A stretch of DNA of 64,000 nt. It comes from UBA7067 sp051880615 (GTDB lineage Bacteria > Bacillota > Clostridia > Oscillospirales > Acutalibacteraceae). The stretch lies in assembly GCA_051880615.1 (NCBI GenBank), contig JBJEOH010000061.1:124001-188000 (forward strand), given 5' to 3'. The position numbers were made by a program, and so were the translations under genes. Below, one piece after another: positions 16,119 to 24,872 of the stretch; within the stretch, counting starts at the first letter, position 1; the number at the start of each line of letters is the position of its first letter. The notes under the pieces are model-generated. The model saw nothing but the letters and a program-made list of their open reading frames with translations, ran no database searches and was not told the DNA's origin.

Positions 16119-16829
16119 ATGAAACACGGAAAGAAATATGTTGACAGCGCAAAGCTTGTTGACAAGACAAAATTTTATGATACCGCCGAGGCTATGGACC
16201 TTTGCATCAAGACTTCAAAGGCTAAGTTTGACGAGACTGTTGAAGTTCATGTTAAGCTTGGTGTTGACAGCCGTCACGCTGACCAGCAGGTTAGAGGTGC
16301 AATCGTTCTTCCGAACGGCACAGGTAAAAATGTTAAGGTTCTTGCAATCTGCAAGGGCGACAACGAGAAGCTTGCAAAAGAGGCGGGAGCTGACTTTGTA
16401 GGCGCAGAGGATATGACTCAGAAGATTCAGCAGGAGAACTGGATGGACTTTGATGTGCTCATCACAACACCCGATATGATGGGTCTTGTAGGCCGTCTCG
16501 GTAAAATCCTCGGTCCTCGCGGTCTTATGCCGAACCCGAAGGCAGGTACTGTTACACCTGACATCGCCAAGGCTGTTAAAGAGGCTAAGGCAGGTAAGAT
16601 TGAGTACCGTCTTGACAAAACAAACATCATTCACTGCCCGATCGGCAAGGTTTCTTTCGGCGTAGAGAAGCTTCAGGAGAACTTCGACACTCTCCTCGGC
16701 GCTATCGTTAAGGCTAAGCCGGCTGCTGCAAAGGGTCAGTACATCAGATCAGTTGCAGTTACAAGCACAATGGGTCCGTCAGTTCGCCTCAACCCGAACA
16801 AGGTTGGCGGTCAGGGTGCTGAGGGCTGA
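16119..16829 (+). CDS. rplA: 50S ribosomal protein L1
   Basis: 236 aa. The ATG at 16119 is chosen: GGGAGG (16105-16110) precedes it and MKHGKKYVDSAKLVDK is the usual L1 start, whereas a longer reading adds 16 unrelated residues. VLPNGTGKNVKVLAI and GRLGKILGPRGLMPNPKAGT are diagnostic. L1 also represses its own operon in many bacteria. Confidence 0.97.
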   Translation: MKHGKKYVDSAKLVDKTKFYDTAEAMDLCIKTSKAKFDETVEVHVKLGVDSRHADQQVRGAIVLPNGTGKNVKVLAICKGDNEKLAKEAGADFVGAEDMTQKIQQENWMDFDVLITTPDMMGLVGRLGKILGPRGLMPNPKAGTVTPDIAKAVKEAKAGKIEYRLDKTNIIHCPIGKVSFGVEKLQENFDTLLGAIVKAKPAAAKGQYIRSVAVTSTMGPSVRLNPNKVGGQGAEG

Positions 16830-16840
16830 TTAAAAAATAC

Positions 16841-16869
16841 TTGACAGGCTAAGCTCTGTATGGTATTAT
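16841..16869 (+). promoter_or_regulatory. Promoter of rplJL
   Basis: TTGACA (16841-16846), 17-nt spacer, TATTAT (16864-16869); an overlapping TATAAT lies at 16867-16872. It starts the L10 leader transcript just after the rplA stop. Confidence 0.8.
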
Positions 16870-16875
16870 AATTAA

Positions 16876-17020
16876 AGCTGTTCTTTTCCTAAGACAGCAG
16901 GTGCATAACGCATAAAGGATTTTCCTGCCTGCCGAGGTTCGGAGCGTAATTTTATTTAATATAAAATTATTCTGCCCCTCTGCACGCCAGGGGGGCTTGT
17001 TTTATGCACAATCCCAAAAG
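16876..17020 (+). promoter_or_regulatory. Ribosomal protein L10 leader
   Basis: About 145 nt of structured leader between the rplJ promoter and the rplJ ribosome-binding site. It has AGACAGCAGGTGCATAACGC, then CCTGCCTGCCGAGGTTCGGAG, a T/A-rich stem, and GCCCCTCTGCACGCCAGGGGGGC. This position and the kinked paired elements fit the L10 leader, where L10(L12)4 binds its own mRNA and lowers rplJL expression. Confidence 0.75.
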
Positions 17021-17035
17021 CGGAGGTGAATAAAT

Positions 17036-17566
17036 TTGCCAAGTGAGAAAATTCTTGAACAAAAGAAGGCTGCCGTTGCCGAGCTTTCAGAAAGACTGAA
17101 GGGCTCTGTAGCAGGCGTTCTTGTAAACTACAAGGGTATCACCGTTGCCGATGACACAAAGCTCAGAAAGGATTTGCGTGAGGCAGGTGTTAAATACACT
17201 GTAGTTAAGAATACTCTTCTTAAGAGAGCTGCTGAGGACGCAGGTATTGAGGGTCTTGACCCGGTGCTTGAGGGTACTACAGCTCTTGCAACAAGCGAAG
17301 AGGATTATGTTGCCGCAGCAAAGATTCTGTGCGAGTACGCAGAGAAGAACAAAAACTTTGAAATTAAGTCGGGTTATGTTGACGGCGGCGTTTTAGGCGT
17401 TGACGAGATTAAGGACCTTGCAAAGCTTCCGAGCAAGGAAGTATTGGTTGCAAAGGCTCTCGGCGGACTCAACGCACCGATTACCGGCTTCGTTACTGTG
17501 CTTAACGGTAATATCAGAGGCCTTGCTTGCGTACTTAACGCAATCGCAGAACAGAAGGGCGCTTAA
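17036..17566 (+). CDS. rplJ: 50S ribosomal protein L10
   Basis: 176 aa from a TTG start at 17036 behind CGGAGGTGAA; no ATG is available at the expected site. MPSEKILEQKKAAVAELSER, VNYKGITVADDTKLRK and VVKNTLLKRAAED are typical. L10 anchors the L12 stalk to the ribosome. The TTG start and the L10 leader upstream suggest expression is tuned at translation. rplL follows by 50 nt. Confidence 0.96.
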   Translation: MPSEKILEQKKAAVAELSERLKGSVAGVLVNYKGITVADDTKLRKDLREAGVKYTVVKNTLLKRAAEDAGIEGLDPVLEGTTALATSEEDYVAAAKILCEYAEKNKNFEIKSGYVDGGVLGVDEIKDLAKLPSKEVLVAKALGGLNAPITGFVTVLNGNIRGLACVLNAIAEQKGA

Positions 17567-17616
17567 AAGCCCGAAACTAAAATTAAAGTATAATTAAAAT
17601 TCTGGAGGTTATTATT

Positions 17617-17994
17617 ATGTCAGAGAAAGTTACACAGTTAATTGAAGATGTTAAGAATCTTACAGTTCTTGAGCTTAGCGAGCTCGTAAAGGCACTCGAA
17701 GAGGAGTTCGGCGTTTCTGCTGCTGCTCCGGTTGCAGTTGCTGCTGCTCCTGTTGCAGGCGCTGCTGCTGCTGTTGAAGAGAAGACAGAGTTTGATGTTG
17801 TTCTTAAGAGCGCCGGCGCTGAGAAGATTAAGGTTATCAAGGTTGTTCGTGAGATCACAGGTCTTGGTCTTAAGGAAGCTAAGGAGCTCGTTGACAACGC
17901 TCCGAAGCCGATCAAAGAGGCTGTTTCTAAGGACGACGCTGAGTCAATCAAGGCTAAGCTTGCTGAGGTTGGCGCTGAGGTTGAGGTTAAGTAA
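17617..17994 (+). CDS. rplL: 50S ribosomal protein L7/L12
   Basis: 125 aa, ATG behind GGAGGT. An N-terminal dimerisation helix, an Ala-rich hinge (about 38-55), and the C-terminal factor-binding domain with KIKVIKVVREITGLGLKEAK. It forms the multi-copy ribosomal stalk. The operon ends in a strong terminator. Confidence 0.97.
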   Translation: MSEKVTQLIEDVKNLTVLELSELVKALEEEFGVSAAAPVAVAAAPVAGAAAAVEEKTEFDVVLKSAGAEKIKVIKVVREITGLGLKEAKELVDNAPKPIKEAVSKDDAESIKAKLAEVGAEVEVK

Positions 17995-18024
17995 TTTAAG
18001 CTTAACTGATAATTTAAGCAGATT

Positions 18025-18053
18025 CAGGGCGGAGAAATCCGCCCTGTTTTTTT
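18025..18053 (+). terminator. Terminator of rplJL
   Basis: CAGGGCGGA/TCCGCCCTG stem (18025-18046) followed by seven T. A short repeat remnant (CACTCTCCACTCTG and a GCGCTGC hairpin) follows to about 18090. Confidence 0.9.
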
Positions 18054-18177
18054 ATTCACTCTCCACTCTGCGCTGCTTTGCAGCGCCTGCATTTGTGCAA
18101 CTTGTTACAAAATTGTAATTCGTATTAGCAGAAATAAACAATTCGTCATTTTCTCACTTTTAAATTACCAAATTTAG

Positions 18178-18206
18178 TTGAAGTTTATTTTTTCCTGTAG
18201 TATAAT
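18178..18206 (+). promoter_or_regulatory. Promoter of the 998-aa surface protein
   Basis: TTGAAG (18178-18183), 17-nt spacer, TATAAT (18201-18206). Transcription would start about 55 nt before the ATG. Confidence 0.75.
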
Positions 18207-18267
18207 TATAACGCTGAAGTAGTGCATGCTTCGGAAATTATCTCAAAAATAATAGGAGGAGACAAAA

Positions 18268-21264
18268 ATGCGCAAAAAAATAATTAGCATTGTGCTTGTA
18301 GCAGTAATGCTGATTTCAATGGCATGCGTCGGCATGATTACAACAAGTGCTGCCGACACAGTGGGCACAATTTATTTTGAAATGCCCGAAAGCTGGACTG
18401 CTGTTTATACCTATGACGGCAGCAAAGGCTGTAATGTTTATGCTCATGTTTGGTCAAACGGTGGTCAAGAGTATTCACCATGGCAGACAAAGACCGAAAA
18501 AATGAAGAAGGACAAGGCCACAGGTCTTTATTACTTCGAAATTGCAACCATGCCGGATGCTCTTGAGGACGGCACACAGCCGCAGTGGGATATGGTTATC
18601 TTCTCAACAGCCGGCAGTGATGCAACCGGTACTAAGGTTACTTTGCAGACTTATGATACTACACTTTACAGTGAGTGCATAGGCAAGGTATTCTCAGTTG
18701 ACACATCTGTTGAGCTTGAGAATCCTATGGATTCTTCAAAGAAGGGCCCTGTTGCTTTCTGCGAAGGCACACCGAGCGGTCCGCACCTTGTTCTTTCTTC
18801 ACTCGGCAATGTAGTTCCGAGCGGTGAAGAGGTGCTTGCTGACGGTACACCTGTAAAGGGTTCACTTCTTCCGAATGAAACAGTTGACCAGGTTATTGCA
18901 AACTTTATAAGCAACAAGATGACTGCTTTCAAAACTGCTAATCCGGAGCCGGCTGCTGATGATCCGGCACACGCTGCTTGGGTTGAGGCTTATGCTCTTG
19001 AAGAGGCTAAGTGGCAGCAGTATGTAATTGACAATGACCTTGAGGGTAAGGTTATGGCTGCTCTCGGCGAAGAGCCGACTGCAACAGAGACAGAGACTGA
19101 AACAGAAACTGAGACAGAAACAGAAACTGAGACTGTAACAGAGACAGAGACAGAGACTGAGACAGAAACAGAAACAGAAACAGAAACTGAAACAGAAACT
19201 GAGACAGAGACAATTCCTCAGGATGTTGACTGGTATGTAGCAGGCGTTGCAGCACTTTGTAACGGCGAAAACTGGGTACCGGGCGCAGATGTTAACAAGA
19301 TGACTCTTAACGAGGCAACAGGTCTTTATGAGATCACATTCTCACAGGTAGGCGAGGGCGCTTCTCAGGCAGCTCCGTTCTCCTTCCAGTTCAAGGTAAC
19401 ATCAGCAACACTTCCTGACTGGTCAGACGGCGTAGCATTCCCGGATGAAAACGTAACAGGCTCAATCAGCGCTCAGGATGATGTTAAGGTAACATTCAAC
19501 CCTGAGACAGGTGAGGTTAAATGGTACAGTGATTCTGCATTCGTAATCACAGATCATGTTTACAGAGTTGCAGGTAACGCAGACCTCTGCGGTGGCGATG
19601 GCTGGAATCCGACAGACGATAACAACCTTATGACTTATAACGAGGAAACAGGCCGTTATGAGAAGGTTTATACAGATGTAGCTCAAGAGAGCATCAACGG
19701 CTATGAGTACAAGATTACAGTAGACGGCGCAACATGGATTCCTGATGGTATGGGTGATAACCCGACAGTATTCGTTGAGGAAGACGGTTCAACAGTAACA
19801 ATCTGGTACAACGAAGTAACAGGCGAGTGGGGCGCAGATGTAGTAGGTCCTGAGACTGAGACAGAGACAGAGACAGAAACAGAAACAGAAACAGAAACAG
19901 AGACAGAGACAGAGACTGAGACAGTGACAGAAACAGAGACTGAGACAGAGACTCAGACAGAAACAGAGACTGAGACTGAGACAGAAACTGAGACAGAAAC
20001 AGAAACTCAGACAGAGACAGAAACAGAGACACAGACTGAGACTGAAACTCAGACAGAAACAGAGACTGAAACAGTAACTGAGACAGTTCCTGTAACAGAC
20101 CCTGTAACTGATCCTGTAACAGACCCTGTAACCGATCCTGTAACAGATCCTGTAACAGATCCTGTAACAGAAACTCAGACTGAGACAGAAACAGAAACCG
20201 AGACAGAAACTGAATCTGCAACAGAGTCTATTCTTGACGAATACGGCAGATTCAGAGGTATCCCGATGCCGGACGGTATGATTATCAACCAGCAGGCTGA
20301 GTCAGACCCGGATGATCCGACTTGGGACGGCTATTACAAGATTTACTACTTCGAGGCACCAGATTCATGGTTTGAAAACGCTCAGTACAAGAACGAAGGC
20401 TTTGAAATCGGCTTCTACTGGTATCAGGGTGAGACAAACAACGGTGCATGGCCGGGTGAGGCTGCTAAGAGCCTTGCTGATTTCAAGATCAATTACTTCA
20501 TGACAATGAATCCGCAGGCTACTGAGGAAGAGATTGCAGCAGCAACTGCTGAAATCGAAGCTAAGTTCGGCAATGTATACTATGCAGTTTGCAGAACAAA
20601 TGTACCGTTCATCATCTGGAACAACGGTATCAACGGCGGTCTCCCGACTGACCCTGACTTCGATCTTAACAAGGCTAACGCTGCAAGACAGACAGAAGAC
20701 ATCAATGTTGAGGACTCATTCTACAACACACTCGGTGCAACAGCTGAGGGTGAAGGCGACGGCGAAGGCATCACAGACCTCTGCGGTTGTATCACATATA
20801 TAGTAGGTGAGAAGTCTGTTGAAAATCCGCTCACAGGCATCACACAGACAGTTGGTACTGTAAACTGGAAGTTCTATGAGCCAAAGACCGGCGCTATGAC
20901 AGATGTTGGTCTCCTTGACGAGAACGGCGAGCTTATCTACTGGGATGTAGACGGCTTTGACGAAGCTCAGAACCCGTACTACGATATGGACTATTCATAT
21001 GTTCCGCCTCAGGGCACACCTGTAGAGAAGCCGACTCAGGCTCCGACACAGGCAGAAGACCCGACACAGGCTCCGACAAAGGCTCCGAGCGGCACACCGG
21101 GCGGCACAACAACAGGTACAAGCACAAGCAACACAACTAACACAAATAAGGGTACAGTAAACACATCTGAGAGCACTGCTGTTCTTTCTATCCTTGCTGT
21201 AATTCTTGTTGCAGGTCTTGGCGTTGCTCTTGTATCACGCAAGAGAAAGGCTCAGGAGAAATAA
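18268..21264 (+). CDS. Large surface protein with starch-binding-like and X25 modules on Thr-Glu linkers
   Basis: 998 aa. Signal peptide to about residue 30. Module 1 (about 32-200) has the aromatic pattern of CBM26-type starch-binding modules and is shared with the next gene. Then a (TE)n linker, two X25-like pullulanase-associated modules (about 322-420 and 423-530; VYRVAGNADLCGGDGWNPTD), a second long TE/TQ linker, PVTDPVTD repeats, and another CBM-like module (about 690-890) with IYYFEAPDSWF. A Thr/Gly-rich stalk ends in one TM helix and RKRK, so it is membrane-anchored; no LPxTG was seen. Starch or alpha-glucan adhesion is the likely role (inference). It is monocistronic. The second X25 module is nearly copied at 57.1 kb. 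Confidence 0.8.
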   Translation: MRKKIISIVLVAVMLISMACVGMITTSAADTVGTIYFEMPESWTAVYTYDGSKGCNVYAHVWSNGGQEYSPWQTKTEKMKKDKATGLYYFEIATMPDALEDGTQPQWDMVIFSTAGSDATGTKVTLQTYDTTLYSECIGKVFSVDTSVELENPMDSSKKGPVAFCEGTPSGPHLVLSSLGNVVPSGEEVLADGTPVKGSLLPNETVDQVIANFISNKMTAFKTANPEPAADDPAHAAWVEAYALEEAKWQQYVIDNDLEGKVMAALGEEPTATETETETETETETETETVTETETETETETETETETETETETETIPQDVDWYVAGVAALCNGENWVPGADVNKMTLNEATGLYEITFSQVGEGASQAAPFSFQFKVTSATLPDWSDGVAFPDENVTGSISAQDDVKVTFNPETGEVKWYSDSAFVITDHVYRVAGNADLCGGDGWNPTDDNNLMTYNEETGRYEKVYTDVAQESINGYEYKITVDGATWIPDGMGDNPTVFVEEDGSTVTIWYNEVTGEWGADVVGPETETETETETETETETETETETETVTETETETETQTETETETETETETETETQTETETETQTETETQTETETETVTETVPVTDPVTDPVTDPVTDPVTDPVTDPVTETQTETETETETETESATESILDEYGRFRGIPMPDGMIINQQAESDPDDPTWDGYYKIYYFEAPDSWFENAQYKNEGFEIGFYWYQGETNNGAWPGEAAKSLADFKINYFMTMNPQATEEEIAAATAEIEAKFGNVYYAVCRTNVPFIIWNNGINGGLPTDPDFDLNKANAARQTEDINVEDSFYNTLGATAEGEGDGEGITDLCGCITYIVGEKSVENPLTGITQTVGTVNWKFYEPKTGAMTDVGLLDENGELIYWDVDGFDEAQNPYYDMDYSYVPPQGTPVEKPTQAPTQAEDPTQAPTKAPSGTPGGTTTGTSTSNTTNTNKGTVNTSESTAVLSILAVILVAGLGVALVSRKRKAQEK
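19078..19215 (+). repeat. In-frame hexanucleotide Thr-Glu linker repeat 1
   Basis: Tandem ACAGAG/ACTGAG/ACAGAA units encode alternating Thr-Glu between modules 1 and 2 of the surface protein. Mixed synonymous codons show the repeat is kept at protein level. Confidence 0.9.
19522..19865 (+). repeat. 344-bp X25 module block, copy 1
   Basis: Covers the second X25-like module. By eye it is identical, including silent sites, to 57056-57399. The flanking sequences in the two genes differ at many synonymous positions. Confidence 0.9.
19850..20220 (+). repeat. In-frame Thr-Glu/Thr-Gln and PVTD linker repeats
   Basis: Tandem ACAGAG-type hexamers with interspersed CAG codons (TETQTE), then six to seven 12-bp units encoding DPVT, then more TE units. 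It joins the X25 pair to the C-terminal CBM-like module. Confidence 0.9.
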
Positions 21265-21304
21265 TTATTACTTTTAAAGTGATAATTTTGGCTTAATAAT
21301 CTTG

Positions 21305-21333
21305 ATCCCGCCCCAAATCGGGGCGGGATTTAA
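21305..21333 (+). terminator. Hairpin terminator
   Basis: ATCCCGCCCC/GGGGCGGGAT perfect 10-bp stem after the surface-protein stop codon; the T run is short. Confidence 0.7.
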
Positions 21334-21424
21334 AGAATAATGCGAAATTATGCGTAAATTTTTACAGTTTTTTCTTGTGCTTTTTATATAAGTAACAAAA
21401 AAGACAAAATTGTAAAAAAATCTA

Positions 21425-21453
21425 TTGCAGTTTTTTAAACTCAGGAGTATAAT
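21425..21453 (+). promoter_or_regulatory. Promoter of the 327-aa surface protein
   Basis: TTGCAG (21425-21430), 17-nt spacer, TATAAT (21448-21453). Confidence 0.75.
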
Positions 21454-21512
21454 TAGCTTAATGAAGCTTGGCTTCAAATAATTTCTGAATTTATTTTAGG
21501 AGGATACTCAAA

Positions 21513-22496
21513 ATGGCAAAGAAAATTCTTAGTGTTTTTGTTGCTGTACTGATGATTGCTTCAATGGCTGTTATGGCTATTCCTACAGCTTCTGCTGCAA
21601 GCCCGTCATTCAGCGGCGGTACAGTTTATTGGGAGTGCCCATGGGATGTAGCTCAGATTGCTTACTGTCATGTTTACGGTTCTGACGGCACAGCTCTTTA
21701 TGACTGGCAGACAAAGAACGAGAAGATGACAAAGGTTGAGGGCAACAAGTGGTCTTATGAAGTTCCGGCAGGTCAGTATGACCAGGTTATTTTCTCAATT
21801 GACACAGGCGCTCAGACATTTGACCTCGTTATGACTGATGACAACATTGGAGATACAGCTGTAACAGACACAAACACAATGATTGAGAACCCGATGGATT
21901 CCAACAAGACTGCTGCTAAGACAACTTGGAAGAGTGGCAAGAACGGTCCGCACCTTGGCATTACATCAATCGGTAACCTCGTTGGTGAGGTTCTCTGCCC
22001 GACAGAGAGCGGCGCTACAATGGTTGCTAACTACATCAAGAACTATCTCACAGTTAATCCTGACAGCGTAACTTCTGAAATCCTTGCAGGTCTTATCTCT
22101 TCAGCAGGCACAACAGCTGATGATGTATTTGCAGCACTTCAGGCTGACCCTGAATTCCCGACTCTCCCGATGAGCGAAGAGGATCCGACACTTCAGATTG
22201 ACACAGCTAAGAAGCTTCTCGGCATCAGCGGCGGTAACAACGGCGGCGAAAACAACAATGGCGGCGAGAATAACAACGGCGGCGAAAACAACAACGGCGG
22301 CACAACAACAAACAACGGTTCAAACGCTTCTACAAATTCAACAAGCAGCAATCGTTCAAACACATCTACAACATCAAAGACAAGCAGCGGCACAACAACA
22401 ACAGGTGATTCAACACCGTTCGTTGTTCTCGGTATCGTTCTTGTAGCTGCTCTCGGCGTAGCTGTAGTAGCTGCTAAGAAGAAGGTTGCTGAATAA
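21513..22496 (+). CDS. Surface protein with one starch-binding-like module and TM anchor
   Basis: 327 aa. Signal peptide to about residue 29 (ending SASAA). One module (about 32-165) matches module 1 of the upstream gene: GGTVYWECPWDV, the DWQTKNEKM loop, and ENPMDSNK. A helical spacer follows, then four NGGEN-type repeats (about 243-265), an Asn/Ser/Thr-rich stalk, and a TM helix ending AAKKKVAE. A sortase motif is not evident; GDSTPF precedes the TM. Likely a small cell-surface alpha-glucan-binding companion of the 998-aa protein (inference). It has its own promoter and a strong terminator. Confidence 0.75.
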   Translation: MAKKILSVFVAVLMIASMAVMAIPTASAASPSFSGGTVYWECPWDVAQIAYCHVYGSDGTALYDWQTKNEKMTKVEGNKWSYEVPAGQYDQVIFSIDTGAQTFDLVMTDDNIGDTAVTDTNTMIENPMDSNKTAAKTTWKSGKNGPHLGITSIGNLVGEVLCPTESGATMVANYIKNYLTVNPDSVTSEILAGLISSAGTTADDVFAALQADPEFPTLPMSEEDPTLQIDTAKKLLGISGGNNGGENNNGGENNNGGENNNGGTTTNNGSNASTNSTSSNRSNTSTTSKTSSGTTTTGDSTPFVVLGIVLVAALGVAVVAAKKKVAE

Positions 22497-22538
22497 TTAA
22501 TCGTTTGATTGATTATCAAAACTAAAAAATCGCACTTT

Positions 22539-22572
22539 ACCGCTCCGGGTAACCGGGGCGGTTTTTGTTTTT
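22539..22572 (+). terminator. Rho-independent terminator
   Basis: ACCGCTCCGG/CCGGGGCGGT stem followed by TTTTTGTTTTTTTT. Confidence 0.85.
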
Positions 22573-22611
22573 TTTCCGGTATTATGTTTTTTTATTTTCC
22601 GGTATTACTAT

Positions 22612-22640
22612 TTGAAATAAAGCGCGCATTATGGTACAAT
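22612..22640 (+). promoter_or_regulatory. Promoter of thyX
   Basis: TTGAAA (22612-22617), 17-nt spacer, TACAAT (22635-22640). Confidence 0.7.
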
Positions 22641-22743
22641 AAAAAAGTATGTAGAAGGATGTCGAATTGATGCGATGTTCTAATAACGGTGGAGAAATTT
22701 TCTCCGATTAATTCAGTCCTGTAAAGAAACGGAGAGATGATTT

Positions 22744-23553
22744 ATGGCGATAAAGGTGAATTTGATTGCGCATACACCAAACCCTGAGCAGACTGTAGCC
22801 GCTGCTGCAAAGCTGTGCTACTCGCCTGTCGGCGTTGATGAAATCCAGAAGGGGCTTACACCCGAAAAGACCGAGTCGTTTGTGAATATGCTCGCTGAAA
22901 TCGGCCATGCAAGTCCTGTGGAGCACGCAAGCTTTACCTTTGCTATTGAGGGCATCTCGCGCGCCTGCTCGCACCAGCTTGTGCGTCACCGCATAGCTTC
23001 GTACAGCCAGCAGTCGCAGAGATATGTTGACGGCAACAGCTTTGATTTTGTCACTCCGCCGTCAATCGAAAATTGCAGTGAGGCGCTTGAGGAGTATCAG
23101 AATATTATATCTCAACAGCGCACTGCGTACACCAAAATACGAAACGCCCTTGCAGCGCAGGAGATAAAAAATCGCGAATCATCACTGAGCGGAACTAATG
23201 AAGAGATAATAGAGCAGTATAAATCTATTGATAAAGGCGCTTGCAGTGCGGTTATAAAAAAAGCCAATGAGGACGCGCGCTTTATTTTGCCGAATGCCTG
23301 CACGACTGCGATTGTTGTCACAATGAACGCACGCTCGCTGTGGAACTTTTTTGCTCACCGCTGCTGCAACAGAGCGCAGTGGGAAATCCGCGAGGTAGCT
23401 GTGCAGATGCTCAGACTCTGCAAGGAGGCTGCACCGTCTTTGTTTAAAAACAGCGGACCGTCCTGTATGAGCGGCAAATGTCCCGAGGGTAAAATGAGCT
23501 GCGGCAAACCTAAGCAGATGAGGGAATATTTTTTAAATTTAGGGAATGAATAA
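22744..23553 (+). CDS. thyX: Flavin-dependent thymidylate synthase ThyX
   Basis: 269 aa. RHRIASYSQQSQRY (residues 81-94) is the ThyX RHRxxS...S.R signature; HASPVEHASFTFAIEG precedes it and RSLWNFFAHRC follows. It makes dTMP from dUMP with FAD, NADPH and methylene-THF. It is monocistronic. The C-terminus has four Cys (SCMSGKCPEGKMSC), a possible metal site also seen in some clostridial ThyX proteins. Confidence 0.95.
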   Translation: MAIKVNLIAHTPNPEQTVAAAAKLCYSPVGVDEIQKGLTPEKTESFVNMLAEIGHASPVEHASFTFAIEGISRACSHQLVRHRIASYSQQSQRYVDGNSFDFVTPPSIENCSEALEEYQNIISQQRTAYTKIRNALAAQEIKNRESSLSGTNEEIIEQYKSIDKGACSAVIKKANEDARFILPNACTTAIVVTMNARSLWNFFAHRCCNRAQWEIREVAVQMLRLCKEAAPSLFKNSGPSCMSGKCPEGKMSCGKPKQMREYFLNLGNE

Positions 23554-23619
23554 TATAGGATTTGCACGAGCGAAATTTGTCGTATCTTGCAAAATGCTCG
23601 CAGAGCGAGATGTTCGGCG

Positions 23620-23728
23620 CAAAAGCTTGATAGTAATGTAATTTCCTGTGTTAGCAACGGTAAAATAAGAGATATAGACGATATTTCCCGGGAAATAGTC
23701 GAGTTGGTTGAGAAATTGGGGATTTAAG
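23620..23728 (+). pseudogene. Possible gene remnant (C-terminal fragment)
   Basis: A coding-like frame without a start reads LDSNVISCVSNGKIRDIDDI and continues to the end EIVELVEKLGI. The 60 nt before it are coding-like in another frame, as if frameshifted. No family assigned. Confidence 0.35.
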
Positions 23729-23729
23729 T

Positions 23730-23755
23730 AACGGCTGAACGGTTCAGCCGTTTAA
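23730..23755 (+). terminator. Hairpin terminator
   Basis: AACGGCTGAA/TTCAGCCGTT perfect stem with a 3-nt loop; weak T tract. Confidence 0.55.
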
Positions 23756-23778
23756 ACTGATAGGAGCATTATGCATTT

Positions 23779-24705
23779 ATGCTTGAATTCAACACTGTAA
23801 AATTAGAAGATATTGATTGGTATAACGCCATTCTTGCCAAGGCAAATGAACTTCAGCCGCAGATTACCCTTGACGCACCGTTCGGCGCAAACTACCTTTG
23901 GGCGCACTATTACGGCACGAAAATCTGCCGCTTCGGCGACTTTATTCTCAAGGGCTATTTTAACGATGACGGCTCGGCGAGCTTTACATTTCCGCTGGGC
24001 GCAGGAGATGTTGACAAGGCTCTTTTCGCGCTCAGGGACTATGCCGATATGTGCGGTTTTCCGCTGCGCTTCGGCGGATTGTCAAGAGAGCAGGCGGAAT
24101 ATGTCAATTCGCTTTTCGGCGGTTGCTTTGAATTTTGTGAAAACCGCGACTTTGCGGAATATATATACGAAACCGAAAAGCTTGCAACGCTTTCGGGCAG
24201 AAAGCTCCACTCAAAGCGCAATCACCTGAATCGCTTTGAAGCAAGCTATAACTACAGCTTTGAGCTGATTGACGGCGCAAACAAGGCTGACGCACTGAGT
24301 GTTGCCCGTGAGTGGTGCAAAAACGCTGAGCTTGATGAGAGTATTGACGAGGAACGCTGTGCAATAAAAAGGGCTCTTGATAACTTTGAACGCCTTAACT
24401 TTAAGGGCGCGATAATCAGAATTGATGGCAAGGCTGTCGCTATGACAATGGGCGAGCCTATCAGCCGCCGAGCGTTTGTTACGCACTTTGAAAAGGCTGT
24501 TGACGGTTACGAGGGACTGTATGTCGCAATCAACTGCTACTTTGCGAGGGCTCTTAAGGAGTATGAGCTTATAAATCGCGAGGAAGATATGGGCATTGAG
24601 GGACTGCGCCGCGCAAAGCTTTCATACAAGCCGACAATCCTGCTTGAACAGCTTGAGAGCAGAGTGGAGAGGGACGGCGTTGCCGCTGTAAAGAATAAAG
24701 AATAA
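23779..24705 (+). CDS. DUF2156 (LPG synthase C-terminal-like) protein
   Basis: 308 aa. It matches the DUF2156 fold related to the catalytic domain of phosphatidylglycerol lysyltransferase: LSGRKLHSKRNHLNRFEASY, GKAVAMTMGEPIS, and NREEDMGIEGLRRAKLSYKP near the end. The domain is a duplicated GNAT fold and probably acylates a small molecule or aminoacylates lipid; no TM domain is attached. A DNA repeat begins directly after the stop. Confidence 0.8.
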   Translation: MLEFNTVKLEDIDWYNAILAKANELQPQITLDAPFGANYLWAHYYGTKICRFGDFILKGYFNDDGSASFTFPLGAGDVDKALFALRDYADMCGFPLRFGGLSREQAEYVNSLFGGCFEFCENRDFAEYIYETEKLATLSGRKLHSKRNHLNRFEASYNYSFELIDGANKADALSVAREWCKNAELDESIDEERCAIKRALDNFERLNFKGAIIRIDGKAVAMTMGEPISRRAFVTHFEKAVDGYEGLYVAINCYFARALKEYELINREEDMGIEGLRRAKLSYKPTILLEQLESRVERDGVAAVKNKE

Positions 24706-24750
24706 TTGTGGTCGTCGCCGCAAGCGGCGAATTTAAAGAGTGGAAACGGG

Positions 24751-24872
24751 GTTGTAGGGAACAGGCTTGCCTGTTCCGGTTCGAATTGATGAATGATATA
24801 CTCTATTCTGATTTTGTTAAAATCGTAGTATCTGCTCCTATCCCGGAACGGTCAAGACCGTTCCCTACGAAC
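24751..24872 (+). repeat. 122-bp MITE-like palindromic element, copy 1
   Basis: Starts GTTGTAGGGAACAGGCTTGC and ends CAAGACCGTTCCCTACGAAC. Each arm forms its own hairpin and the outer GTAGGGAAC/GTTCCCTAC are inverted repeats. The AT-rich centre is conserved across copies. It is flanked by GCCGCAAGCGGC hairpins and minisatellite remnants (24713-24965). No transposase inside. Confidence 0.9.

Noticed and set aside
22193..22519. Minus-strand ORF opposite the NGGEN-repeat surface protein
   Set aside because: Mirror of the Asn/Gly/Thr-rich stalk; no start signal.
23573..23592. Partial match (TTTGTCGTATCTTG) to the 20-bp block of the tiny-peptide units
   Set aside because: One base is missing, the second half-site is lost, and it lies in a coding-like remnant with no tiny ORF behind it; probably chance.
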